A stretch of DNA of 64,000 nt, from NCBI RefSeq assembly GCF_038051945.1, contig NZ_CP150302.1, forward strand, positions 6,820,001-6,884,000, in the 5' to 3' direction. A program made the translations under genes and the position numbers. Of this stretch, positions 53,588 to 61,835 are shown one piece after another. The notes beneath the pieces are model-generated. The model did not search any database. It was not told the DNA's origin and worked only from the letters and a program-made list of their open reading frames with translations. Each line of letters starts with the position of its first letter. The first letter of the stretch is position 1. The DNA is from Paenibacillus sp. FSL H3-0469. GTDB taxonomy: Bacteria > Bacillota > Bacilli > Paenibacillales > Paenibacillaceae.

Positions 53588-55549
53588 ATGTTAATATTAT
53601 TGAAAAGAAACCTGATCGCCGGTATGGCCCTGCTGGCTGTGCTGGGGTTAGGCGCAGGCCTTATATTTCCCGGGACATATGCCAAGGCGGAGACGGGGCA
53701 AACCGCTTCACCGAAGTCCCGGATTGAAGCTCCTGCCAATCTGGAGGATACCGCAGGTCTGACTGTCTTCGTGGATGGTATGATGGAAGAGTATATGAAC
53801 CGGCTACAAATTCCGGGAGCGGTAATCTCCATCGTCAAGGACGGCAAGATCATTTTGGGCAAAGGGTATGGCAGTTCCAATCTGAAGCAAGCAGCACCGG
53901 TTGACCCTGCAACCAGCATGTTCCGAATCGCTTCAACGACCAAGCTGTTCACCTGGACGGCTGCGATGCAGCTGGTGGAACAGGGGAAGATTGATCTGGA
54001 TACGGACATTAACACCTATCTGAAATCCGTGAAGATTCCTGCCACTTATCCTGAGCCCATCACCATGCGTCATCTGATGACCCATACAGCAGGCTTTGAA
54101 GAGGGCGGAGTCGGTTATCAGATCGTCACGGATCCGGCCAAATTGCCCGTGTCCATCTCGGAAACACTCAATAAACATATGCTGGCCCGGATCAGACCGC
54201 CCGGTGAGATGAGTGCCTATTCCAACTATGGAGCCACGCTTGCAGGGATGATCGTGGAGGATGTCAGCGGGATTCCTTATAATGATTATATTCAGAAGTA
54301 CATCTTCGATCCGCTGGACATGAAGCATTCGACGGTCGTTGAACCATTGCCGGAGTCATTCATTCCGAACCAGGTGATAGGATACAATAGTGAGAACGGC
54401 AGCTTTATTCCTGGCACACCTACGTTCGAGGGCGGCTTTCGTCCTGCCGGCTCGGCTACCGCATCCGCTGTAGACATGGCGCACTTCATGATTGCACATC
54501 TGCAGAACGGGAAATATGGCGGCCGGCAGATTCTAAAGCCTGAGACCGCAGAACTGATGCATTCAACGGCATTCCAATTTGATAAGCGTCTGCCGGGAGT
54601 AGCCCTCGGATTCGCAGAGAAGCGGGTGAACGGGGTAAGATTAATCTCGCATGGCGGCTCCGATCCCATGTTCAATACAGAATTCTATCTTGCACCTGCC
54701 AAGCACTTGGGTATTTTCTTATCCTACAATGGCGGTCAAGGCAGCGAAGCTGTTGCCAATCTGCTCCAGGCCTTGTTCAACCGGTATTATCCTGCTCTGG
54801 AGGTGGAGCAGCCAGAGTTCGCCGCTTCTGCGGAATCCGTGCAGAAATATGCCGGCTCCTATCAATTTACACGCCGCAACATAAGTGATATTGACAAGTT
54901 CTTTAACTTTTTTGCCCAGCTGAATGTTACGGCTGTGGATAATAAGATATCCTTGGGAAGCGGCAGTGAACAACAACTGTACAGAGCGATCGCACCTAAC
55001 CTGTTCCAGCTGGAGGAAGGGACCGATCAGATCGGCTTCCTTACGGATGAGTCCGGCAAAGTTACACATATGCTTTTGGACATAGCCCCGGAGATGCCGC
55101 TGGAGCGTACGCCGCTTTTGGATCAGAGTAAGTTTTGGCTTATCCTTGTGGGTGTCTCGGCCTTCATCTTCCTCACGGCATTACCCGGCCCCGTCTTCTT
55201 CAGACGCAGGTTCAAGGCGATGACACTCCCGGAAAAGCGGGCCATCCGCTTATCTGCGGGAACTGCCGGTTGGGGGATGTTATCTTTTATAACTCTGTTT
55301 ATGGTTATAATGTCCATGGACATTATGCAGAAGCTCAGTGGCATCAGTCCGTTGCTGTCTGTCCTCTTAATTATGCCAATCATTATGACGGGCTTGACCT
55401 TAGCCCTGTTGGTCTCGGCTATACTGGTGTGGAAAAATAAGTATTGGACCGCCATTAAGCGGGTGCATTACACGTTAGTGGCGCTTGCGGCTGTCGTACT
55501 GACGATCTTCTTCTACTATTGGAATCTGCTCGGCTGGCAGTTTGGATAA
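53588..55549 (+). CDS. Serine hydrolase, class C beta-lactamase fold, with membrane tail
   Basis: A 653-residue protein. Signal or anchor helix at about residues 6-30. The penicillin-binding-protein-like domain has the catalytic SxxK as STTK (Ser116, Lys119), the YxN as YSN, and HGGSDP in place of KTG. Four C-terminal membrane helices (about residues 520-650) follow. Such fusions include peptidases and esterases acting at the cell wall. The GGAGGG site supports ATG 53588. The next two genes form a two-component system 22 bp downstream, so it may be its target or input. Confidence 0.88.
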   Translation: MLILLKRNLIAGMALLAVLGLGAGLIFPGTYAKAETGQTASPKSRIEAPANLEDTAGLTVFVDGMMEEYMNRLQIPGAVISIVKDGKIILGKGYGSSNLKQAAPVDPATSMFRIASTTKLFTWTAAMQLVEQGKIDLDTDINTYLKSVKIPATYPEPITMRHLMTHTAGFEEGGVGYQIVTDPAKLPVSISETLNKHMLARIRPPGEMSAYSNYGATLAGMIVEDVSGIPYNDYIQKYIFDPLDMKHSTVVEPLPESFIPNQVIGYNSENGSFIPGTPTFEGGFRPAGSATASAVDMAHFMIAHLQNGKYGGRQILKPETAELMHSTAFQFDKRLPGVALGFAEKRVNGVRLISHGGSDPMFNTEFYLAPAKHLGIFLSYNGGQGSEAVANLLQALFNRYYPALEVEQPEFAASAESVQKYAGSYQFTRRNISDIDKFFNFFAQLNVTAVDNKISLGSGSEQQLYRAIAPNLFQLEEGTDQIGFLTDESGKVTHMLLDIAPEMPLERTPLLDQSKFWLILVGVSAFIFLTALPGPVFFRRRFKAMTLPEKRAIRLSAGTAGWGMLSFITLFMVIMSMDIMQKLSGISPLLSVLLIMPIIMTGLTLALLVSAILVWKNKYWTAIKRVHYTLVALAAVVLTIFFYYWNLLGWQFG

Positions 55550-55571
55550 CGCTTAAGAGAGAAGGATGATC

Positions 55572-56249
55572 GTGGCTACTATACTGATCGCGGATGATGA
55601 TGATAATATCCGGAAGCTGATGTCTCTATATCTGCGCAAAGAAGGGTTCAGCCTCGAAGAAGCCGGGGACGGCACCAAGGCCTTATCTCTCATAGAGGAC
55701 TCGCAGATCGACCTTGTCATTCTGGATATTATGATGCCGGGACTGAATGGCTGGGAGCTGTGCAGGGAGATCAGGCGTTCGGATGCCAATCTCCCCCTGC
55801 TCATGGTGACGGCCAAAGCGGAATCCGCCCACAAAATCAAAGGGTTTCAGCTCGGAACGGATGATTACCTGACCAAGCCGTTTGATCCGGTGGAGCTGGT
55901 GATGCGGGTAAAAGCCTTGCTCAAGCGCTCACTGGTAGTGACTTCCCAGTCTGTGCAGCTCGGCAACGTGGTGCTTAACCGCCGCACCTTCCAGGTTACA
56001 CGCAGTGGAGCACCGGTCACGCTGCCTTTGAAGGAATTTGATCTTCTGTTTCTGCTGGTCAGCCACCCCAGACAGATCTTCACCAGAGAACAACTGATTC
56101 AACAGGTCTGGGGACTCCAGTATGAAGGGGACGGGCGCACTGTAGATGTACATATCAGCCGGTTGAGGGAGAAGTTCAGCGGCAACGGCGAGGGTTTTCA
56201 AATCGAAACCGCCCGGGGCCTGGGCTACCGGCTGATCCCTGAGCCATGA
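55572..56249 (+). CDS. OmpR family response regulator
   Basis: A 225-residue protein. Receiver with ADDDD pocket, phosphorylated Asp52 in VILDIMMPGLNG and Lys in TKPF. The OmpR winged helix spans about residues 125-222 (LPLKEFDLLFLLVSHPRQIFTREQLIQQVWG; RTVDVHISRLREKF). GTG 55572 is better spaced from AGAAGG than ATG 55566. The kinase overlaps its stop by 4 bp. Confidence 0.92.
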   Translation: MATILIADDDDNIRKLMSLYLRKEGFSLEEAGDGTKALSLIEDSQIDLVILDIMMPGLNGWELCREIRRSDANLPLLMVTAKAESAHKIKGFQLGTDDYLTKPFDPVELVMRVKALLKRSLVVTSQSVQLGNVVLNRRTFQVTRSGAPVTLPLKEFDLLFLLVSHPRQIFTREQLIQQVWGLQYEGDGRTVDVHISRLREKFSGNGEGFQIETARGLGYRLIPEP

Positions 56250-57604
56250 TCAAGACCTTGTATGTGCGGATCATTCTCACGTTTCTCGGCATTATTGTCT
56301 TTAGTCTGATCTGTTCCTTTTTCATCGGCTTGTATGTATTTCAGAAGCAAATAAGCTATGAGGGACAGAACGAGATGATTACAGTAGGCAGGGAGATCAT
56401 TCACCGTTATGATGACGCCAAGCCTACAGATACGGACGAGTTCCTGAATAGTATGGTTAAGGTATCGGCGCATCCTATCCACCTGTATCATCCGTCTGGA
56501 GAACATACCTTTTACGGGCTCCCGGATAGTCCGGCTGTGACCATCACCACCGATGCTGTCCGGCAAGTGCTGCAGGGAAAGGTCTATCGTTCCTCCACGG
56601 AAGATAATGATACGTTTATCGGAATGCCCTTTATGCTCAAGGGGGAGTGGCGCGCGATGTTCCTGCAGTACTCTGCCGAGAACGAGCATATTGTCAACCG
56701 GCTGGTACTCTTTGTGCTGCTGCTCGTGCTTGTGCTGGGAAGTATATGCATTGTTGTGGCTGCCAGATATCTGGTGGAGCCGATCAAGGCTTTGACGAAT
56801 GCCACCAGAAGACTGGCCAAGGGAGATTTTGAAGTGGATCTCCGAATGAACCGTGTGGACGAGATCGGGGAGCTGACCCAGAGCTATGTGGAGATGGCGG
56901 GGGAACTGAAGCAGCTGGAGAAGATGAGACAGGATTTCGTCTCCAATGTCTCCCATGAAATCCAGACACCGCTTACCTCCATATCCGGTTTTGCCAAGGC
57001 GCTGCACAGCAATGATTTGATTGCGGAAGAGGAACGCAAGGACTATCTGGATATTATCATTGCGGAGAGCGGACGTCTGTCCCGGTTAAGTGATAATCTG
57101 CTGAAGCTGGCTTCCCTGGATTCCGAGCATCACCCCTTTAGCGCAGTCTCCTTCAGGCTTGACGAGCAGATCAGAACGATTGTGGTGACCTGTGAGCCGC
57201 AATGGTCCGTCAAGAACCTCAACATTGATCTGGAGCTGCCGGAGGCAGTTAATATGACCGGAGATGAAGATCAGCTTAAGCAGGTATGGATGAATCTGTT
57301 AAGCAACAGCATTAAGTTCACGCCTGAGGGCGGGAAGATCCGCATCCGTATAGACCATAGTGCAGCAGAAGTTGCGGTCACCATCAGCGATAATGGCATC
57401 GGAATCTCCCCGGAAGAGCAGGGCGCCGTATTCCAGAGATTCTATACCGTAGACAAGTCGCGGAACGGAAGTAATAACGGGAACGGTCTGGGATTGGCAA
57501 TTGTCAAAAAAATCGTCTCCCTGCATCAGGGCAGTATTGAGGTAGACGGTGCGGCAGGAGAAGGCACGACGATTATCGTCAGGTTGCCCGTACGCCAGAC
57601 ATAA
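56246..57604 (+). CDS. Sensor histidine kinase (two membrane helices, HAMP)
   Basis: A 452-residue kinase. Helices near residues 9-31 and 155-175 bound a small extracellular sensor. HAMP (VEPIKALTNATRRLAKGDF), HisKA (His237 in NVSHEIQTPLTSISGF) and HATPase (NLLSNSIKFTPEGG, DNGIGI, NGLGLAIVKK) follow. It pairs with the OmpR-type regulator upstream; with the serine hydrolase this may form a cell-wall-antibiotic response unit (inference). Its 3' end overlaps the convergent TetR gene by 26 bp. Confidence 0.92.
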   Translation: MIKTLYVRIILTFLGIIVFSLICSFFIGLYVFQKQISYEGQNEMITVGREIIHRYDDAKPTDTDEFLNSMVKVSAHPIHLYHPSGEHTFYGLPDSPAVTITTDAVRQVLQGKVYRSSTEDNDTFIGMPFMLKGEWRAMFLQYSAENEHIVNRLVLFVLLLVLVLGSICIVVAARYLVEPIKALTNATRRLAKGDFEVDLRMNRVDEIGELTQSYVEMAGELKQLEKMRQDFVSNVSHEIQTPLTSISGFAKALHSNDLIAEEERKDYLDIIIAESGRLSRLSDNLLKLASLDSEHHPFSAVSFRLDEQIRTIVVTCEPQWSVKNLNIDLELPEAVNMTGDEDQLKQVWMNLLSNSIKFTPEGGKIRIRIDHSAAEVAVTISDNGIGISPEEQGAVFQRFYTVDKSRNGSNNGNGLGLAIVKKIVSLHQGSIEVDGAAGEGTTIIVRLPVRQT

Positions 57605-58196
57605 TGAACTCCTTGAATTGCCGGTCCGCTGCCCGGTCTTCCTCTGTAACTATACCGCCCCGCTGATGAGCTAGAATAACGGCTTTTTGCAAATACATGA
57701 AATACAGGTGGGTGGACTTCTGCAGAAGGTCCAGCCACTTCTTTTTATAATCCTGATCGACTGAAGCTGTCTCAAGGTTGATGTACCGGGAATACCAGAC
57801 CTCCATCGCTTTCTGGAAGTCAGGCAGCTCCGCCGGATTCTTCGCTAGAGTACTATAGTACACTCCAAAAATAGCATCATAATAAATCAACGCCTCCTCA
57901 TGCTCTCGAAGCGCCAGATATTGATCCAGAATCTTCTCCAGGGACGGAACAGGCCTGGCAAAATCAAAATCAAACAGCAGCCTGCCAAACATCCGCTCCA
58001 GATTATCCACATAGAGCCGGGCAGCTAATGCTTCCTTGTCCTTATAATGAAGGTACAGCGTGCGGCGGGAGACACCGGCTTGTCCGGCGATCTGAGCCAT
58101 ATCCGTCCGTTCAATCCCCTGAGCACAGAATAGGCCCAGCGCGGCCTCCTTAATGAGCTCTTTAGTCACTAGCATCTGCTTTTCACGTAAATTCAA
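57579..58196 (-). CDS. TetR/AcrR family transcriptional regulator
   Basis: A 205-residue protein. The helix-turn-helix is at about residues 10-55 (TDMAQIAGQAGVSRRTLYLHY). It lies 43 bp downstream of the esterase gene on the same strand and is probably cotranscribed, controlling the promoter at 59452-59480. Its last 26 bp overlap the 3' end of the kinase gene on the other strand. Confidence 0.87.
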   Translation of the reverse strand: MNLREKQMLVTKELIKEAALGLFCAQGIERTDMAQIAGQAGVSRRTLYLHYKDKEALAARLYVDNLERMFGRLLFDFDFARPVPSLEKILDQYLALREHEEALIYYDAIFGVYYSTLAKNPAELPDFQKAMEVWYSRYINLETASVDQDYKKKWLDLLQKSTHLYFMYLQKAVILAHQRGGIVTEEDRAADRQFKEFIMSGVRAT

Positions 58197-58239
58197 TGAG
58201 CTTCTCTCCTGTCTTCATGCGAACATACTACTGCCGGAC

Positions 58240-59430
58240 CTACTCCTGAGCGGTTGCCGGCGACTCCAGAAACTTGCTGCCTACCGAATAGTTTTGCTGC
58301 TGATTAACCGCATCCCCCAGCCACTTCACAAGCTTCACCCCATCCTGCTCCGCCTGATAGAAGGTCTCCCGGGTGGAAAAAGTGTGCGGAGTTGTCCCCT
58401 GATCCGCATTCAGCCCGTAGTCAGTCAGATAGTAGTAATAATTAGGAACCGAGGCAGCCAGAGCAGCTACCGATTGCCGCATTTCCTCCGACCATTCCTT
58501 AATGAGCTTCTGATTCCTTGGCCCGTTGTAGCCGTTAATCTTGTTCTGGAAGTGGATCAGAATCTCATCATATACCGAATAGGCTTGTAAAAGCACCGTA
58601 CCGGCAGGCAGCAACCGGCCATTCGCACGAAAAGCAGCCCCGATGATATCTGTCTCCGGCGCATACCCGAAGTTTGCAGTGAAATCCGAGTCCCATTCCT
58701 GCTCCATCACCTGCGGCCACTTGTCTGACTTCAGGAAGGAACTGTCCGCATATTGAAAAATCTCAGCATCCCGGTAATGTGAAGCAATCTCGGGCGCCCA
58801 GAAGGCTGACCCGAATCCGCCGGCGCTCTCGCCTGCAATCAGCAGTTTATCGGGCTTAGCCACGTTCGCATAGATCCAGTCAAGGCTGCTGCGCACATTA
58901 GTACGCCCATTATACCGCATGGTGAAGGTGCTGCCGTCCTCCCGTGGATACGTAACAGTGCGGTTACCAATGTGGAAGTCACCTGTTGAATAAGGGAGGT
59001 AAACCACATTCCAGCCGTGAAAAGGATTATCCGGGTTGTCCGTATCCATCATCCCGCCCAGCAAAGTCAGCATATAGAACGGAATGTCAGCGAAATAGTT
59101 GCCTGTATCTCCACCTTTAATAAAGTTCATAAGCTTAATAGGATGTGCAGCGCTCCGGGCATCCCAGCTGACCCCGCCACCGGAAAAGAAGATGATCCAG
59201 TTGTTGCTCTCACCGCTCTTAGTCCACATGAAATACTCCGATCCATCACTGGAAAGGGTATTCCCGCCCAGCTTCACTTTATTCCACTCGTAGGGCTTCA
59301 CTTCTGCGATGACAGGGGTTGTAGTGACCGGTCTTTGAATTACAAAAGCATTGACCGCAAGAACAGCGATCCCAATCAGGCTTAGCAATCCTATCCCTGT
59401 GATTAACGTGATTCGCTTTATTTTTCGCAT
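58240..59430 (-). CDS. Pectinacetylesterase-family alpha/beta hydrolase
   Basis: A 396-residue exported or membrane-anchored protein with an N-terminal helix (about residues 8-28). Hallmarks are the oxyanion segment WIIFFSGGGVSWDA, the nucleophile Ser in AGESAGGFGS, and PYSTGDFHIG, as in plant pectinacetylesterases and Notum. It would remove acyl groups from a polysaccharide outside the cell. AAAGGAG precedes the ATG. It heads an operon with the TetR gene. Confidence 0.85.
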   Translation of the reverse strand: MRKIKRITLITGIGLLSLIGIAVLAVNAFVIQRPVTTTPVIAEVKPYEWNKVKLGGNTLSSDGSEYFMWTKSGESNNWIIFFSGGGVSWDARSAAHPIKLMNFIKGGDTGNYFADIPFYMLTLLGGMMDTDNPDNPFHGWNVVYLPYSTGDFHIGNRTVTYPREDGSTFTMRYNGRTNVRSSLDWIYANVAKPDKLLIAGESAGGFGSAFWAPEIASHYRDAEIFQYADSSFLKSDKWPQVMEQEWDSDFTANFGYAPETDIIGAAFRANGRLLPAGTVLLQAYSVYDEILIHFQNKINGYNGPRNQKLIKEWSEEMRQSVAALAASVPNYYYYLTDYGLNADQGTTPHTFSTRETFYQAEQDGVKLVKWLGDAVNQQQNYSVGSKFLESPATAQE

Positions 59431-59451
59431 ATCATCGCTCCTTTAATTTGA

Positions 59452-59480
59452 GTATACAATTGGTATATTGGTTATACAAG
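59452..59480 (-). promoter_or_regulatory. Esterase-TetR promoter with overlapping operator
   Basis: On the minus strand, TTGTAT and TATACT boxes with a 17-bp spacer. The region is built from GTATA/TATAC half-sites: GTATA-N5-TATAC and TATAC-N5-GTATA inverted repeats overlap each other and the promoter, as expected for TetR autorepression. Confidence 0.6.
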
Positions 59481-59554
59481 GTGTGTAATTATATGATTGG
59501 CAATTTCTTTGTTTCTACATCCTAAATAAAGTATTTTATGATAGTATTATCTAC

Positions 59555-60349
59555 ATGAAAAAACCAACTACATATGCAGTTGTATCCTTTGTTCTAGGTC
59601 TCGTGCTGCTGGCTATGGCTGGCTGTAGCAATAACCAGAACATTCCTAGGGAACAGACTGATGAACAGACCGCCGCCGGTTATATTGAAGCGCTAGGCTA
59701 TACCATCGTTGCCTCTGAAGGGGTGAGTTTAAGATATACACTGGAGCCGCAGAGGCTCGAGAGTCTGGATGATATGCAGCTCTGGGCAGTACAAGAGCAG
59801 GAAGCTAGCACTTACTTCGGGAAGGAGATCACAACCTATCAATTCATAGTGGAGAATCATCCGCTGGCGCAGGAATATCCTGCAGACGAGTACAAAGTAT
59901 TTGCCAATGTGATGGTAGTGGATCACGAGGTTATAGGAGGCAGCTCTGCGCCGCTAAGCACAACCAAGAATCTTGTGGTGGCAGGCGGCGAGTATTCGAT
60001 TGAAGGGAAGACACTGGAAGAGATCAAGGGGTTGGAGTATTCGCAGTGGCTTGAGCATTGGAAGGAGACGTATGGCCCCGAAATAAGCGTAAGCGGCTAT
60101 ATTCCAATTAATGAAATAAAGAGCTTATCCGAAAAAGCAGCCTCACTGCATTGGAAGGATTTTGACCAGTATGCTTTCGAAGATATCGGTTCAGGAGTGT
60201 ATATCAGAAAGTATGAAATTGAAGGAGAAGGGCAGCTTGTAGTGAGGGGAAAAAGTCTGGAGAATCCGCCTGAGCAAATTACTATGGTTGATGCAGAGGG
60301 GAAGGAGCGGGTATTTAATCCTGAGAGTTTGAGTGAACTGCTTAAGTAA
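59555..60349 (+). CDS. Lipoprotein of unknown function (DUF4830-like)
   Basis: A 264-residue lipoprotein. The signal peptide ends in LAMAGC (Cys about residue 24). The N-terminal half (AGYIEALGYTIV; VFANVMVVDHEVIGGS) recalls DUF4830, and the rest is unassigned. No ribosome site is visible upstream and a -10-like TATGAT lies just before the ATG, so translation may be leaderless. The DNA is AT-richer than the galactoside island. Confidence 0.7.
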   Translation: MKKPTTYAVVSFVLGLVLLAMAGCSNNQNIPREQTDEQTAAGYIEALGYTIVASEGVSLRYTLEPQRLESLDDMQLWAVQEQEASTYFGKEITTYQFIVENHPLAQEYPADEYKVFANVMVVDHEVIGGSSAPLSTTKNLVVAGGEYSIEGKTLEEIKGLEYSQWLEHWKETYGPEISVSGYIPINEIKSLSEKAASLHWKDFDQYAFEDIGSGVYIRKYEIEGEGQLVVRGKSLENPPEQITMVDAEGKERVFNPESLSELLK

Positions 60350-60382
60350 GTGAAAAGAGAAAATGGGAGGTGCATACAGTTA

Positions 60383-61198
60383 ATGAACAGAGATGAATTA
60401 TTTTCTCATGTCCAAAAATTTTCTGAAGACCAGTACTCCAACGAAAACCGCTTGAATGCAAGAATACAACTGTATCAGTATTGTGAACATAAGAAGGATT
60501 GGCATGAATGGGTATTTGAGCATTTGGGACTTACCGACGGTCTGAAGATTGCAGAAATCGGTTGCGGAACCGGTGTGTTGTGGGCGAAAAAACTGAGTGA
60601 AGTTCCACATAGATCAGAAATTGTCTTGACTGATGCCTCAAGAGGGATGATAGAAACGGCAAAAGGGAATATTCATGATCCGCTAGGGCGGTTTCAATAT
60701 GAAATCGTAGATGCAGAGAAGATGCCTTGGCCGGACCATTCATTTGAGGTTTTGATTGCGAATCACCTGCTGTACCATTTTCAGGACCACAAGAAGATTT
60801 TCTCTGAAATCAACCGCGTATTGGTTCCTAATGGAACGGCCTATGCCTCAACTGTAAGCGCCAACAATTATAGAGAACTTTTGCAGCTGATACTGGAGTT
60901 TGACGACAGACTGTCTTTTTTTAATGAAGCCGTTAAGAATTTCAACCTGGAGAATGGCCAGGATATCCTCAGCAAATATTTTAAGGTAACAGCCCAATAC
61001 GTATTGCAAAATGATATTGTCATACAATCGGCCGCGCCGCTCATTTTATATGTGGCATCCTATTTTAGTGAAGATCAGTTACGTATCCTAACCGACAGGT
61101 TCAATGAACTCTGCGATTATTTACAAGAAACTCTTGAACGTTCGGGAGCAATGCGTATCACCAATCGAAATATTCTATTTCAATATCAAAGAGTTTAA
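60383..61198 (+). CDS. Class I SAM-dependent methyltransferase
   Basis: A 271-residue protein. Motif I is IAEIGCGTGVLW near residue 53, the loop acid is in VLTDASRG, and LIANHLLYHF is motif IV (Methyltransf_11/25). Helical C-terminal region. ATG 60383 lies 11-12 nt after GGGAGG; a GTG at 60350 is the alternative. It overlaps the convergent lipoprotein gene by 4 bp. Substrate unknown. Confidence 0.82.
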   Translation: MNRDELFSHVQKFSEDQYSNENRLNARIQLYQYCEHKKDWHEWVFEHLGLTDGLKIAEIGCGTGVLWAKKLSEVPHRSEIVLTDASRGMIETAKGNIHDPLGRFQYEIVDAEKMPWPDHSFEVLIANHLLYHFQDHKKIFSEINRVLVPNGTAYASTVSANNYRELLQLILEFDDRLSFFNEAVKNFNLENGQDILSKYFKVTAQYVLQNDIVIQSAAPLILYVASYFSEDQLRILTDRFNELCDYLQETLERSGAMRITNRNILFQYQRV

Positions 61199-61680
61199 GG
61201 TCTTTCACCATTAGACGAAGTAGGCTTCATTAGTTCAACAGGATAGTCAGGAGCAGGATGATTTTGAAGCTCGGCTTCTGTTCCTACAAAAAATCGCTGC
61301 ACCGTAGGCCCCTCGATTTTACCGGAATTACTAACCGACTCGCCGTTGCCTATAGTGTGACGGTGGATCATTTGATCGGTATCTAATTTTTGCTGCTTAT
61401 TTTGTTCATCATAGTAGTAGAATTCTTCGAAAGATATCCCATATTCAACATCGGGAGTGGATGTTTTTAATACTCCAGATTCAGGAATGGTAAAAATATT
61501 TCTTCCGTTATCCTGTTCGATAGCCTTAAACCCCTCTTGATTATAAATAATTTGCACCCAACCCACATAATTGTTTGGAATAAGATAAAGATTCGGATTG
61601 CGTTTATTAGTGCTGCAGAATACAAGGAGCAATAATAGCAATGGTATCAGTAGGAAAAGTGTCTTTTTCAATTTGTTCAC
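61195..61680 (-). CDS. Small lipoprotein or anchored protein of unknown function
   Basis: A 161-residue protein with an N-terminal signal segment ending in LVFCS, a possible lipobox (Cys about residue 22). The body (LYLIPNNYVGWVQIIYNQEG) reads like a beta-rich domain seen in Bacillus exported proteins, perhaps DUF6843, a weak assignment. A GGAGGTG site precedes the ATG. It is convergent with the methyltransferase gene. Confidence 0.65.
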   Translation of the reverse strand: MNKLKKTLFLLIPLLLLLLVFCSTNKRNPNLYLIPNNYVGWVQIIYNQEGFKAIEQDNGRNIFTIPESGVLKTSTPDVEYGISFEEFYYYDEQNKQQKLDTDQMIHRHTIGNGESVSNSGKIEGPTVQRFFVGTEAELQNHPAPDYPVELMKPTSSNGERP

Positions 61681-61835
61681 CTCCGGAATTTAACATTAAT
61701 ATACACGATTAATAGGGAGAATCCGATAATTCTAAGTGAAGGGAAAAATTTCAATTAAAGCCTAATAATTGGTTGGCTAGTAACCTCGCCAAAGGAGAAT
61801 ACCATGAAAACGAGTTTAATTTTTGTTGCCTTAAG

